A DNA stretch of 19,742 nt, from assembly GCA_002343395.1 (NCBI GenBank), contig DDSN01000141.1, forward strand, positions 15,869-35,610, in the 5' to 3' direction. The stretch is from Hyphomonadaceae bacterium UBA2389. GTDB taxonomy: Bacteria > Pseudomonadota > Alphaproteobacteria > Caulobacterales > Aquidulcibacteraceae. Under the pieces are notes generated by a model. It was not told the DNA's origin. It saw only the letters and a list, made by a program, of their open reading frames with translations, and made no database searches. Shown here piece by piece: positions 1 to 6,939 of the stretch (its first letter is position 1; each line of letters opens with the position of its first letter). The position numbers and the translations under genes are program-made.

Positions 1-74
1 GCCGCCCCCCAAAAAACGCGTATAAATCCCAAACAATCCGACCCAGTCCGCAGCGCGCGCACACTGGCGCGCCC

Positions 75-719
75 ATGCAGCCTGACGCCGCCCCCATTCC
101 CGACCGCACCGCGCCGCGCGCGCTGTGGGCGATCGCGCAGACGCTGCTGGACGTGTTGTACGCCTTATTCGGCACGCCGGCCGATCTCGCCGCGCGCGGT
201 TGGATCACGCACAAGGCGTACGCGCTGATGCGGCCGTGGCTGCGCGCGGGCGAAGTGTTGCTGCGCCATCTGCTGCTGCTCGAAGCCGCCGCGTTGACGG
301 CCAAACCGCCGCGCGCATCGCGCCGTTCGCGCCCCCGCAAACGCGTCACGCTGACGTTCAGCGCCGACGCGCCGGAGACTTGGCGCGTGAGTTTTCCCGC
401 ATTCGCGCCGCGCGACACCATCGCGTCCATCGCGCGCACGGCGTCGACAACCGCCGCGCCGCGCGATCCGGCGAAGGTCGGTCTGCGCGGGCATCGCAAC
501 GCCTGGCCGATCGCCGAGCGGTTCGAGGCGTTGCTGCGCGTCTACGATAATCCCGCGCCTTATGCCGCGCGCCTCGCGCGCCGGCTTTCGCGCACGCCAG
601 GCGCCGTCGCGCGCGTGCTCGATGCGCCCGACGACGCGCCGCCGCTTATCGGCGCCCAATCCTTCGCCGACCTCCGCGCCGCCACCGACGCGCGCGAGCG
701 ATGGCCGAATACGGGGTAG
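75..719 (+). CDS. Hypothetical protein, basic, 214 aa
   Basis: I do not recognise a named family. The N-terminal part (about residues 15-75) is predicted helical and rich in Leu and Ala, with a WITHKAY segment. A short Pro/Arg/Lys-rich linker follows (about 77-90), then a C-terminal half with RGHRNAWPIAERFEALLRV and a stretch similar to YDNPAPYAARLARRL, which reads like a compact helical domain. There is no signal peptide, no clear membrane span and no catalytic motif. The ATG at 75 has no good Shine-Dalgarno sequence. Several overlapping open frames on both strands are expected at this G+C. This frame is preferred because its residue composition is protein-like, while the competing frames are dominated by Arg, Ala and His. 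I have an impression of similar uncharacterised proteins in Caulobacterales, but this was not searched. Confidence 0.62.
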   Translation: MQPDAAPIPDRTAPRALWAIAQTLLDVLYALFGTPADLAARGWITHKAYALMRPWLRAGEVLLRHLLLLEAAALTAKPPRASRRSRPRKRVTLTFSADAPETWRVSFPAFAPRDTIASIARTASTTAAPRDPAKVGLRGHRNAWPIAERFEALLRVYDNPAPYAARLARRLSRTPGAVARVLDAPDDAPPLIGAQSFADLRAATDARERWPNTG

Positions 720-798
720 GCGCGCGAAACCGAAAGCTAAAAGCCACGTTCCGGATGACGGGGCGGGCGCGCCTTGCTATGCCGTGGACCCAGCATTC

Positions 799-804
799 AG
801 GGAG
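799..804 (+). promoter_or_regulatory. Shine-Dalgarno site that fixes the RidA start
   Basis: AGGGAG lies 6 nt upstream of the ATG at 811. The open frame extends upstream to an ATG at 562, but that extension would run antiparallel to no known domain and through the tail of the preceding gene. The RBS and family alignment therefore both favour 811. Confidence 0.75.
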
Positions 805-810
805 CATGGC

Positions 811-1272
811 ATGGGGCGGGTTGAAGCGCGTTTGCAGGAACTCGGAATCACGTTGCCGACGCCGCCGGCGCCGGTGGCCTCTTACGTGCCGTTCGTTATC
901 GTCGGCAAGCTGGTCCACGTTTCGGGCCAGGTTTCGGTGGACGCCTCGGGCGGCATCAAGGGCAAGCTCGGCGATCAGATCGAAGTCGAACAGGGGCAAG
1001 CCGCGGCGCGCCTGTGCGGGCTTAATCTTCTGGCGCAGGTGAAGGCGGCGTGCGGCGGCGATCTCGATCGGGTCAAGCGCGTGGTGAAGCTGAACGGCTT
1101 TGTGAACGTGACGCCCGATTTCGATCCGATTCCGCAAGTGATGAACGGCTGTTCGGATTTGATGGTCTCGGTGTTCGGCGATTCAGGGCGCCATGCGCGC
1201 TCGGCCGTGGGGCAGGCGAACCTGCCGCTGAACTTTGCGGTCGAAGTGGATGGGCTGTTCGAAATAGACTAG
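811..1272 (+). CDS. RidA family (YjgF/YER057c/UK114-like) protein
   Basis: This is a 153-aa protein of the Rid superfamily, closest in length and pattern to the YjgF_endoribonc-like subgroup (PF14588) rather than the roughly 128-aa archetypal RidA. Rid proteins form trimers, and RidA itself hydrolyses reactive enamine/imine intermediates released by PLP enzymes. The sequence shows an early strand with the HVSGQVSVD motif (about 36-44), an LNLLAQVKAACGGDLDRVKR helix (about 71-90) and the GFVNVTPDF strand. The C-terminal RSAVGQANLPL carries the Arg (R130) equivalent to the catalytic or carboxylate-binding Arg of RidA. Glu145 in AVEVDGLFEI matches the conserved C-terminal Glu. Key Rid residues are therefore present and deaminase activity is possible, though members of this subgroup have often not been tested. 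It ends 4 nt before the acyltransferase gene, so co-transcription is likely. Confidence 0.9.
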   Translation: MGRVEARLQELGITLPTPPAPVASYVPFVIVGKLVHVSGQVSVDASGGIKGKLGDQIEVEQGQAAARLCGLNLLAQVKAACGGDLDRVKRVVKLNGFVNVTPDFDPIPQVMNGCSDLMVSVFGDSGRHARSAVGQANLPLNFAVEVDGLFEID

Positions 1273-1276
1273 CCGG

Positions 1277-2434
1277 ATGGATGGGTCCGGCGCGGTCACT
1301 ATCGAGGTCGTCGATGCGCTCGCGAAAGTCGATCGCGCGGCGTGGAATGCGTTGGCCAATCCGCCGGGAGCGCCGTTCGATCCGTTCGTGAGTCATGAAT
1401 TCCTCGCCGCGTTGGAGGAAAGCGGCTGCGTCAGCCCGGCGGCGGGATGGACGCCAGTGCATCTGATCGCGCACGGCCCTGGCGGCGTTTTGACCGGCGC
1501 GATGCCACTCTACGTGAAGGATCATTCCTACGGGGAGTACGTCTTCGATCACGCCTGGGCGGACGCCCTGCATCGAGCCGGCGGGCGCTACTATCCAAAA
1601 CTCCAATGCGCCGCGCCGTTCACGCCGGTTCCGGGACGGCGGATTTTCGCGCATCACCACGAAACCGAACGCGCCTTGGCGCAAGCGGCTAAATCGCTCG
1701 CCGAGCGCGTGAACGCCTCCTCCGTGCATGTCACCTTCGCCGAGCAGGAGGCGTGTTCGCGTCTCGGGACGCTGGGCTATCTCACGCGCGTTGGGCTGCA
1801 ATATCATTGGTTCAATCGCGGCTATGAAACCTTCGATGACTTCCTGGACGCGTTGTCATCGCAAAAGCGAAAGAGCATCCGCCGCGAGCGGCAACGCGCC
1901 TGTGAAGGCGTGCGTGTCCGTCGTTTGCGCGGGGTCGAGATTAGAAGCAGCGATTGGGATTTCTTCTTTCAATGCTACCTGGACACCGGCTCACGCAAAT
2001 GGGGGTCGCCTTATCTCAATCGCGCTTTTTTCAGATTGCTCAGCGAGCGCATGGCGGATCGCTGCGTGCTGTTCGTGGCCGAAGACGGTGCTGGGCCGAT
2101 CGCGGCGGCTCTGAACTTCATCGGCGGCGAGGCATTGTACGGCCGCTATTGGGGTCGGGTGCGCGATGTTCCGTTCCTGCATTTTGAACTTTGCTACTAT
2201 CAGGCCATCGAGCTTGCGATTGAAATGAAGCTGCCCCGCGTCGAGGCCGGGGCGCAGGGCGATCACAAGCTGGCGCGGGGCTATGTTCCTGTGTCGACTC
2301 ATAGCGCGCATTGGATCGCCCATGCGGGGTTGCGCGGGGCTATCGCGCGATACCTGGAGGCGGAGACGCCCGCGATCGTGGACGAAGCGGAGGTGCTGGC
2401 CGAACACGCGCCGTTTAAGAAGGAGACGGTCTGA
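1277..2434 (+). CDS. COG3146/DUF482 family N-acyltransferase (GNAT/FemAB-like)
   Basis: This 385-aa soluble protein belongs to the DUF482 (PF04339) family of predicted N-acyltransferases, built from GNAT-type folds and related to FemAB-like peptidoglycan-type transferases. Hallmarks seen are the HWFNRGYETFDDFLDAL and SSQKRKSIRRER segment (about 177-205), RYWGR (about 290-294) and the C-terminal EAGAQGDHKLARGYVPV block (about 323-340). The acceptor substrate is unknown for most members, so no specific reaction is assigned. The ATG at 1277 lacks a clear Shine-Dalgarno sequence; with only 4 nt after the Rid stop codon, translational coupling is plausible. Its last 20 bases overlap the 3' end of the oppositely oriented transporter gene, leaving no room for an ordinary terminator. 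Confidence 0.88.
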   Translation: MDGSGAVTIEVVDALAKVDRAAWNALANPPGAPFDPFVSHEFLAALEESGCVSPAAGWTPVHLIAHGPGGVLTGAMPLYVKDHSYGEYVFDHAWADALHRAGGRYYPKLQCAAPFTPVPGRRIFAHHHETERALAQAAKSLAERVNASSVHVTFAEQEACSRLGTLGYLTRVGLQYHWFNRGYETFDDFLDALSSQKRKSIRRERQRACEGVRVRRLRGVEIRSSDWDFFFQCYLDTGSRKWGSPYLNRAFFRLLSERMADRCVLFVAEDGAGPIAAALNFIGGEALYGRYWGRVRDVPFLHFELCYYQAIELAIEMKLPRVEAGAQGDHKLARGYVPVSTHSAHWIAHAGLRGAIARYLEAETPAIVDEAEVLAEHAPFKKETV

Positions 2435-3734
2435 GAAGGAAGTAAAGCGGAACCGAGGCCGTCATCAGGGCGAGCCCCCAGCCAAGCACTTCGAGCCCCG
2501 ATCCGAGCATGGCGAAGGCGGCGTAGGCGAGCCCCGCCAAAGCTGCAACGCCCCACACCCCGCTCTTTCGCCAAGAGTATTTGAGCTCCGCGAGCGCGCA
2601 TACGAAGTAGTAGATGAGGCTCAGAGAGGTCGCCATCTTCAGGAGAAACTCGAACGCACCGATAAAACCACGCGTGTAATTAGCGATGAGCAGGAGCGCG
2701 CCAATTCCAGAGGACAACAACAACGCCAAATACGGCGCGCCGCCCGCATTCGTAGTTGCGAGCCAACGAGGCGCGTGCCGATCCAAGGCGACGGCCATGG
2801 GCATTTGCCCGGTTGTGAAAATCAAACCATTGAGCGTCCCGCCTGTCGCGATTAAGGCGCCAAGCGCGATGAAGGGAGCGCCCCAGGGGCCGAAGGCGCG
2901 GGCCGCTTCCGCGAAAGGCGCGCTCGATTGCGCCAGCGTTTGCGCTGGCACGAGCAGCATCACCGCGGTCGTTGCGGCGAGATAAACGAAGGTCACGAAC
3001 AACATGCCCGCGACAAGCGCGCGCGGGATAGTGCGCTCCGGATCCTGCACCGCGCCCGCTGGAAGGGTGACCACTTCGAATCCGGTGAAAGGCCAAAGAG
3101 CAATCAATGTGACCGCGGATAAAGTCGTCAAGATCGGGCTATTGGAAGGGTTGAACGCCGGCAAATTGGCTGGCGTGCCAAACGCCGCCGCGAGACCGAT
3201 GATCGCGAAGAGCGGCACCACTTTCAGCAGCGTCATGGCGATCTGGACAGCGCTCATTTCGCGTAAGCCGCGGATGTTGATGATGGTGAACGCCGCCATC
3301 GCCGCGAGCGCCGTCACCGCTTGGGCCGTCGAACTCTGGGCGATCGCGGGCAAGAAGACGCCGAGATAGCCGGCGAATGCGATCGCAACGACGGGAACGC
3401 CGACGACGAACGAAAACCAATAGGCCCAAGCCATCGCGAATCCGACGTATCCGCCAAAGGCTTCCTGCGCGTAGATGTAAGGGCCGCCGTCACGTTTGGT
3501 TCGCGCCGCCAAGCGTCCGAAGATAAGACCCAGAGCGATGGATCCCGCGCCAGCGATGATCCAGCCGCCGAAGCTGATCAACCCGTAGGGCGCCATGAGC
3601 GTAGGCAACATGAAGACGCCGGAGCCGATCATGCAGCCGACGACAAGCGCCCAACAGGCCCAAAGTCCGAGCGGCTTTTCGGAGGCGGCGCGGCACACGC
3701 GGCTAGCAGCGTTGCGAGGTTCCGAAGGAACCAT
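2415..3734 (-). CDS. APC-superfamily amino-acid/polyamine transporter, AdiC-like
   Basis: This is a 439-aa inner-membrane protein with about 12 hydrophobic segments, the usual size for the basic amino-acid/polyamine antiporter group. Transmembrane helix 1 carries the unwound substrate-binding motif GSGVF (about 37-41). RDGGPYIYAQEAFGG follows TM2 (about 81-95), and TM6 has LWPFTGFE, aligning by eye with LWSFIGVE of the arginine:agmatine antiporter AdiC. The substrate cannot be read from sequence; arginine, agmatine or another amino acid are candidates. The start is uncertain. The ATG at 3734 overlaps the end of the upstream lipoprotein gene by 32 nt and has no clear RBS. A GTG at 3698 (in-frame codon 13) would remove the overlap and still keep TM1 intact. 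The gene converges on the acyltransferase gene with a 20-nt overlap. Confidence 0.88.
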   Translation of the reverse strand: MVPSEPRNAASRVCRAASEKPLGLWACWALVVGCMIGSGVFMLPTLMAPYGLISFGGWIIAGAGSIALGLIFGRLAARTKRDGGPYIYAQEAFGGYVGFAMAWAYWFSFVVGVPVVAIAFAGYLGVFLPAIAQSSTAQAVTALAAMAAFTIINIRGLREMSAVQIAMTLLKVVPLFAIIGLAAAFGTPANLPAFNPSNSPILTTLSAVTLIALWPFTGFEVVTLPAGAVQDPERTIPRALVAGMLFVTFVYLAATTAVMLLVPAQTLAQSSAPFAEAARAFGPWGAPFIALGALIATGGTLNGLIFTTGQMPMAVALDRHAPRWLATTNAGGAPYLALLLSSGIGALLLIANYTRGFIGAFEFLLKMATSLSLIYYFVCALAELKYSWRKSGVWGVAALAGLAYAAFAMLGSGLEVLGWGLALMTASVPLYFLLRPSPS

Positions 3735-4074
3735 CCGGGTTCTGAATGAGAAGTTGCTGGCCGTTGAGGATTTGAACGCGCACTTGGAACGCGCCGCCGG
3801 CGCCAGACATGGTCATCACGTCGTTGTCGAGAGACCATGTGCCTACGCCGCCAGTGTGGCTTCTAAATGTTCCGTCGCCGTTGAACACAATGTCTTTCGT
3901 GCAATCGCCGTTGTCGCCCCACCGACCTACGAGCAGCGCGGGGGACACGCCATTTGCAGCGGGCTCGGCGTCGACCGCGGGCTTTGCGTCCGCACTCTGT
4001 GCGCTCGGCGCGGTTGCGATTTCCGGCTGATCGCAGGCGCCCAAGACGAGCGCCAAAACAACAAGAGATCGCAT
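3703..4074 (-). CDS. Small predicted lipoprotein, unknown function
   Basis: This 123-aa precursor has a type II signal peptide: MRSLVVLALVLGAC, with the lipobox LGAC and Cys14 as the predicted lipidation site. A low-complexity Ala/Pro/Glu spacer follows (about 16-42), then a compact beta-rich domain with VGRWGDNGDCTKDIVF, NGDGTFRSH and GTWSLDNDVMTMS. That pattern recalls lipocalin-like or small beta-barrel secreted domains seen in proteobacteria, but I cannot name a family. Two cysteines of the mature domain (in GDCTKD and at the C-terminus) could form a disulfide. Asp15 directly after the lipobox Cys would favour inner-membrane retention under the E. coli Lol +2 rule, which may not apply here. 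The ATG is preceded by a purine-rich GAGGGAGAAGAG. The 3' end overlaps the start of the transporter gene by 32 nt. Confidence 0.8.
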   Translation of the reverse strand: MRSLVVLALVLGACDQPEIATAPSAQSADAKPAVDAEPAANGVSPALLVGRWGDNGDCTKDIVFNGDGTFRSHTGGVGTWSLDNDVMTMSGAGGAFQVRVQILNGQQLLIQNPDGSFGTSQRC

Positions 4075-4138
4075 CTCTTCTCCCTCGCTCTGCCAGTTGC
4101 TTCGCGCTTATCGCGGGACGATAGCAGCGCCGACAGTG

Positions 4139-4168
4139 CTTATACCACGCTTTCGTCGTGTCGGACAA
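4139..4168 (-). promoter_or_regulatory. Candidate promoter for the lipoprotein/transporter pair
   Basis: Read on the minus strand, TTGTCC (4168-4163) and TATAAG (4144-4139) are separated by 18 nt. They match sigma-70-type -35 and -10 elements at 4/6 and 5/6, and lie about 65 nt upstream of the lipoprotein ATG. This is a pattern call only, and the alphaproteobacterial consensus differs somewhat. Confidence 0.4.
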
Positions 4169-4174
4169 AGCGTG
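4146..4174. repeat. Inverted repeat CACGCTTT/AAAGCGTG overlapping the candidate promoter
   Basis: Perfect 8-bp arms at 4146-4153 and 4167-4174 flank a 13-nt centre. The repeat covers the spacer and -35 region of the candidate lipoprotein promoter. No T-run follows it on the minus strand, so an operator is as likely as a terminator for rnr. The rest of the 146-nt gap (4075-4220) shows nothing else convincing. Confidence 0.5.
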
Positions 4175-4220
4175 CTTATGCAAGCGCCAACATTGCGAGG
4201 CGCACAAGGCATGAGCCGCG

Positions 4221-6494
4221 TTATCGGCGTTGCTTGCGCCTCGGCCCGCGATCGCGGCTTTGGCGGCTTTGCCGGGTTTTGCGCCATCCCGGGCTCGGCG
4301 GCTCGGGCTCGGAAAGCACGGAGAAAACCAAGCCGCCGCTGATGGGGGTCGCCTCTTCAAGTCGCACTTCGACGCGCATGCCCAGCGGGAAGCGCTTGCC
4401 GGAGTGTTCTCCCACGAGCGCGTGCGCGGCTTCGTCATGCAGCCAGCGTTCGGCGCCAAGCGTCGAGATCGGCGCCAGCCCGTCCGCTTGAGTTTCGTCG
4501 AGGCGCACGAAAAGACCAAAGCGAGTCACGCCGGTTACTCGGCCCGCGAACGCGGCGCCGACGCGATCCGCCAGATAGGACGCGATGTAGCGCGCCGTCG
4601 CATCGCGCTCGGCGGCCATTGAACGGCGCTCGGTCTCGGTGATGTGTTGAGCCGTTTCCTCGTAGCGCTGCTCGTCCCGTTCCGGCGCGCCGTCGTCGCC
4701 CAACCCGAGCGCGCGAATGAGAGCGCGATGCACGGTTAAGTCCGCGTAGCGCCGAATGGGCGAGGTGAAATGCGCGTAGCGCGCCAAGTTGAGTCCGAAG
4801 TGCCCGATGTTGTCAGGCGCGTACACGGCTTGCGCTTGCGTGCGCAAAACAACCTCGTTGACGATGTCATTGTGCGCGGTTCCGCTGGCGAGTTGCAGTA
4901 TTCGATTGAAGCGCCCCGCCGTGACGTTTTGGCCCTTGCTCCAACTCATCCCAACAGTGGGCAGAAAATCGCTCAACGCCGCGAGTTTTTCATCGCTGGG
5001 CCGGTCGTGAACGCGATAGATCAGCGGCCGGTTCTTCTGTTCGAGCGTCTCCGCCGCGCAGACATTGGCCTGGATCATGAATTCTTCGATGAGCTTGTGG
5101 GCGTCGAAACGTTCGCGCCGTTTGACGCCGGCGACGCGGCCGTTTTGGAAGACGATTTTGTGCTCGGGAGCGTCGATCTCGAGCGGTTGGCGTTTTTCAC
5201 GCGCGCCCCAGACGCAGGCATAGGCGGCCCAAAGCGGTTTCAGAATCGGGTCGAGCAGGGGGCGGGTTTTGTCGCTTGGCTCACCGTTGATCGCGGCTTG
5301 CGCGTGTTCATAGGCAAGCTTGGCCGCCGATCGCATGAGGCCGCGCACGAACTTGTGCTTGAGCTTGCGGCCGTGCGCGTCGAAAGTCATTTCAACGGCG
5401 AGGCAGGCGCGATCTTCTTTCTCGCGCAGGCTGCACAGATCGGCCGAGAGCGATTCCGGCAACATCGGCGCGACGCGATCGGGAAAATAGGTCGAGTTTC
5501 CGCGCTTGAAGGCGCCGCGATCGAGCGGCGAACCAGGCGTTACGTATGCGGAGACATCCGCGATCGCGACCCACACGCGCCAGCCGCCCTTGTTTTTCGG
5601 ATCGTCGTCGAGCTGGGCATAAACAGCATCGTCGTGATCGCGCGCGTCCTCCGGGTCGATGGTGATGAGCGGCAGGTGGCGCAAGTCCATGCGTCCGTGC
5701 AGCGTGGGCGGCTTTGCATTCGCGGCTTGGCGTTCCTCCTCCTCGGAAAATCCAGGATGGATGCCGTGGGTGTGCATGGCGAGGATCGACGCCGCGCGCG
5801 GATCGCGCTCTTGGCCGACGATTTCCTTGATAACGCCGCGCTTTGGCCCATGCGCGCGCTCGCGCTGGCCGGTTGCGATCTCAACTAGAACCAGGTCGCC
5901 GTCCTTGGCTTCGCCGACGTGCTGGGCTTCGACAATGAGATCATGGCGCGCCTTGCGATCCGCGGGTTCGACGCGCCCGCCGCTGAACTTGCGTCCACGG
6001 TCGTCCTTGATGGCGCGGAACACGCCAAGGACGCGGTGCGCGCTTTGGCCGAGCCGCTTAACGACGCGCGCTTCCAGACCGTCATCGGTGCGCGCGATCC
6101 GCGCCAAGACGCGGTCACCGACGCCGATCGCGGCTTCGCCTTTCATGCGTCGCCCTTCGCCGGGCGCGAGGCGCACCAGCGGACCGAAATAACCGTCGGG
6201 CCCGCGCATGCGCGCAAGCAGTTCGCCATCGGGATCGCGATCGACGATATCCATCACGCCCGATTGCGGGAGCGCATGCGTGTCGGCGTAGCGTTTGTGA
6301 CCGGTGCGCCCGAGCGCGCCTTCTTCTTCGAGCGAACGAAGGATGTAGCGCAGCTCTTTCTTTTGTTCCGGGCCGATGCCGAGCACGCGGGCGATATCGC
6401 CCTTCTTGGCGCTGCCGCCGGCTTTCTCGATCGCGGCGAGCACCCGCTCGCGGGTGAGGGGCTCAAAAGCGGGGGCGGGGGGGCGTTTGGGCAT
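4221..6494 (-). CDS. rnr: Ribonuclease R (3'-5' exoribonuclease)
   Basis: This 757-aa cytoplasmic exoribonuclease of the RNase II/RNB family degrades structured RNA processively from the 3' end. Domain order is an N-terminal winged-helix-like segment (about 12-70), cold-shock/OB domains (about 75-230), the RNB catalytic domain (about 265-600), a C-terminal S1 domain (about 655-735, AFAGRVTGVTRFGLFVRL) and a short Arg/Lys-rich tail. The metal-binding cluster TIDPEDARDHDDAVY (about 278-292) retains the catalytic aspartates. GNSTYFPDRVAPMLPESLS and FTSPIRRYADLTVHR are classic RNB motifs. Length is normal. The ATG at 6494 has no strong Shine-Dalgarno sequence. The gene follows topA and a small unknown gene on the same strand with a 51-nt gap, so it may belong to that transcript. 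Confidence 0.97.
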   Translation of the reverse strand: MPKRPPAPAFEPLTRERVLAAIEKAGGSAKKGDIARVLGIGPEQKKELRYILRSLEEEGALGRTGHKRYADTHALPQSGVMDIVDRDPDGELLARMRGPDGYFGPLVRLAPGEGRRMKGEAAIGVGDRVLARIARTDDGLEARVVKRLGQSAHRVLGVFRAIKDDRGRKFSGGRVEPADRKARHDLIVEAQHVGEAKDGDLVLVEIATGQRERAHGPKRGVIKEIVGQERDPRAASILAMHTHGIHPGFSEEEERQAANAKPPTLHGRMDLRHLPLITIDPEDARDHDDAVYAQLDDDPKNKGGWRVWVAIADVSAYVTPGSPLDRGAFKRGNSTYFPDRVAPMLPESLSADLCSLREKEDRACLAVEMTFDAHGRKLKHKFVRGLMRSAAKLAYEHAQAAINGEPSDKTRPLLDPILKPLWAAYACVWGAREKRQPLEIDAPEHKIVFQNGRVAGVKRRERFDAHKLIEEFMIQANVCAAETLEQKNRPLIYRVHDRPSDEKLAALSDFLPTVGMSWSKGQNVTAGRFNRILQLASGTAHNDIVNEVVLRTQAQAVYAPDNIGHFGLNLARYAHFTSPIRRYADLTVHRALIRALGLGDDGAPERDEQRYEETAQHITETERRSMAAERDATARYIASYLADRVGAAFAGRVTGVTRFGLFVRLDETQADGLAPISTLGAERWLHDEAAHALVGEHSGKRFPLGMRVEVRLEEATPISGGLVFSVLSEPEPPSPGWRKTRQSRQSRDRGPRRKQRR

Positions 6495-6545
6495 TGATAG
6501 CTAGGGATAGCGCAATCCAACGCGCGAACACTACCTGAGTTTTGT

Positions 6546-6935
6546 CTAGCCCGCTGATTTGATGGCCTCTCTGAGGTTCTTCATCGCCAACGAAGCCTCC
6601 TCGTCTGAGATTGTTTTGGATTCCCGAAGTGGGCGAACTATTTCAAAGTGAGTGGCGGTGAGAAATCCTCCACCAGTGCCAAGTATTCCGCGATAGACGT
6701 GGTGATTGCCCATAGCGATGTCGGACTCGAGTTCGTCTAGCAGGACGAGCAGCGCCACGCCGGCTGGATTCTTGGTTTCGTCAAGTGTTAGCGCGATCCG
6801 CTTAGGTGATGCTCGAATAACGCGCGCGGCCAAGGTTCGGTACTCTGCGATTGTGCTTTCGTGCTTCCCAAATCTCAACGCCGCCAGCGCAGCGAGTACA
6901 GCCCTTACCGCAGGTGGCCGGAAGAGATCGAACAC
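6546..6935 (-). CDS. Hypothetical protein, 129 aa, between topA and rnr
   Basis: I recognise no family. The predicted protein is mixed alpha/beta, with an Ala/Leu-rich N-terminus (VRAVLAALAALRFG), an ALTLDETKNPAGVALLVLLDELE segment in the middle and an amphipathic C-terminal helix. It has no signal peptide or membrane span. The start is a GTG at 6935, only 4 nt after the topA stop codon, which suggests coupling by re-initiation; no Shine-Dalgarno sequence is evident. Base composition differs from its neighbours: I count 29/60 G+C at 6601-6660 and 31/60 at 6661-6720, against 39/60 for 7021-7080 in topA. This points to later acquisition, or to a less constrained gene. A non-coding stretch remains possible but the translation looks protein-like. 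Confidence 0.62.
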   Translation of the reverse strand: MFDLFRPPAVRAVLAALAALRFGKHESTIAEYRTLAARVIRASPKRIALTLDETKNPAGVALLVLLDELESDIAMGNHHVYRGILGTGGGFLTATHFEIVRPLRESKTISDEEASLAMKNLREAIKSAG

Positions 6936-6939
6936 GGAT

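Noticed and set aside
21..26. TATAAA near the window start as a promoter for the 214-aa gene
   Set aside because: Any -35 element would fall at or beyond the window edge and nothing else supports it; the 74-nt leader shows no other signal.
4770..5888. 372-aa plus-strand open frame opposite rnr
   Set aside because: It lies wholly within the RNB coding region on the other strand and shows no domain pattern.
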